DNA of 64,000 bases from Paracoccus lichenicola. GTDB taxonomy: Bacteria > Pseudomonadota > Alphaproteobacteria > Rhodobacterales > Rhodobacteraceae. How positions within the stretch are numbered: position 1 is the first letter of the stretch; every line of letters begins with the position of its first letter. Below the pieces are notes generated by a model, which saw nothing but the letters and a program-made list of their open reading frames with translations, was not told where the DNA came from and searched no databases. The DNA is taken from contig NZ_WMBT01000006.1 of the NCBI RefSeq assembly GCF_009708075.1, forward strand, positions 113,906 through 177,905. The letters are read 5' to 3'. The position numbers and the translations under genes were made by a program. Below are positions 63,921 through 64,000 of the stretch, piece by piece.

Positions 63921-64000
63921 CTAACAAAACTTTCTGATCTGGTTGAGGCAGATGAGGGCGCAGCCGAGGAGAACGAAAGCCTCGTGGATGTCGGCGCTCC
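63921..64000 (-). mobile_element. IS5-type transposase, C-terminal end
   Basis: On the minus strand the last 26 codons read SADIHEAFVLLGCALICLNQ and then IRKFC before a TAG at 63921-63923. This matches the C-terminus of IS5-family transposases as I recall them. The rest lies outside the window. The element's end is within a few bases of the tlpA stop. A CTAA occurs at 63911-63914 (inside the tlpA stop) and again at 63921-63924. Confidence 0.7.

Noticed and set aside
1..64000. tRNA, rRNA or CRISPR loci
   Set aside because: No cloverleaf-like T-loop sequences or regularly spaced direct repeats were noticed in the intergenic gaps; a covariance scan was not possible here.

Overview
The window is about 64 kb of GC-rich chromosome. 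Gene content, gene order and protein character point to an alphaproteobacterium of the Rhodobacterales, most likely a Paracoccus-like species. Markers are the rimP-nusA-ylxR-infB operon, a def/def-like/fmt cluster, ftsE-ftsX-plsC, a TIGR02302 (DUF4175) protein next to lysA-lipoprotein-argH, a DUF6280 protein and short intergenic GC-rich hairpin repeats. The genus is an inference from memory of these families; no database search was run. No tRNA, rRNA, CRISPR array, prophage or plasmid function was seen. The only mobile element is the end of an IS5-type transposase at the right edge.

Layout, left to right. 1-7 kb: end of a zincin metallopeptidase, a PfkB-type sugar kinase, a DUF6280 protein, efp, a MOSC protein, ygfZ coupled to an MsbA-like ABC exporter, and a class V aminotransferase. 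7-13 kb: a repeat-rich gap, a DUF305 protein, rsmD, an FAD reductase, a peroxiredoxin, a FemAB-like acyltransferase, ridA and a glycerophosphodiesterase. 12.6-22.6 kb: smc, a CidA/CidB-type pair, a family 61 glycosyltransferase, mogA, argG, an unknown six-helix membrane protein and ilvA. 22.6-30.3 kb: a response-regulator/PP2C protein, a Nudix gene, and a tightly overlapping run of hslO, a CoA-pyrophosphatase-like Nudix gene, a CCA-adding enzyme, an ABC exporter and an RNA methyltransferase.

30-37.7 kb holds two L,D-transpeptidases, a CAP-domain lipoprotein, hemH with an overlapping methyltransferase, a comF-like gene, grxC, a MarR regulator, ubiG and a proline iminopeptidase. 37.7-43.3 kb is the translation/transcription operon rimP-nusA-ylxR-infB; an intrinsic terminator sits in its leader. 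43.3-50 kb holds a 42-codon gene, mutT-argJ-parvulin (overlapping), secA reading away from them, and a sulfotransferase-like gene. 50-58 kb holds fmt with an active and a degenerate peptide deformylase, patB with a third L,D-transpeptidase, accA, ftsE-ftsX-plsC and a zinc-ribbon membrane protein. 58-64 kb holds TIGR02302, lysA, a 48-residue LptM-like lipoprotein, argH and tlpA, ending in the IS remnant.

The region is mostly housekeeping: protein synthesis and secretion, arginine and lysine synthesis, cell-envelope work, cofactors and damage sanitation. Neighbouring genes very often share stop and start bases (ATGA, GTGA or TGATG), so translational coupling is a main organising feature. The points most worth a second look are the intergenic repeat families, the degenerate deformylase, the receiver domain lacking its acidic pair, the LptM-like and 42-residue small genes, and the terminator in the rimP leader.
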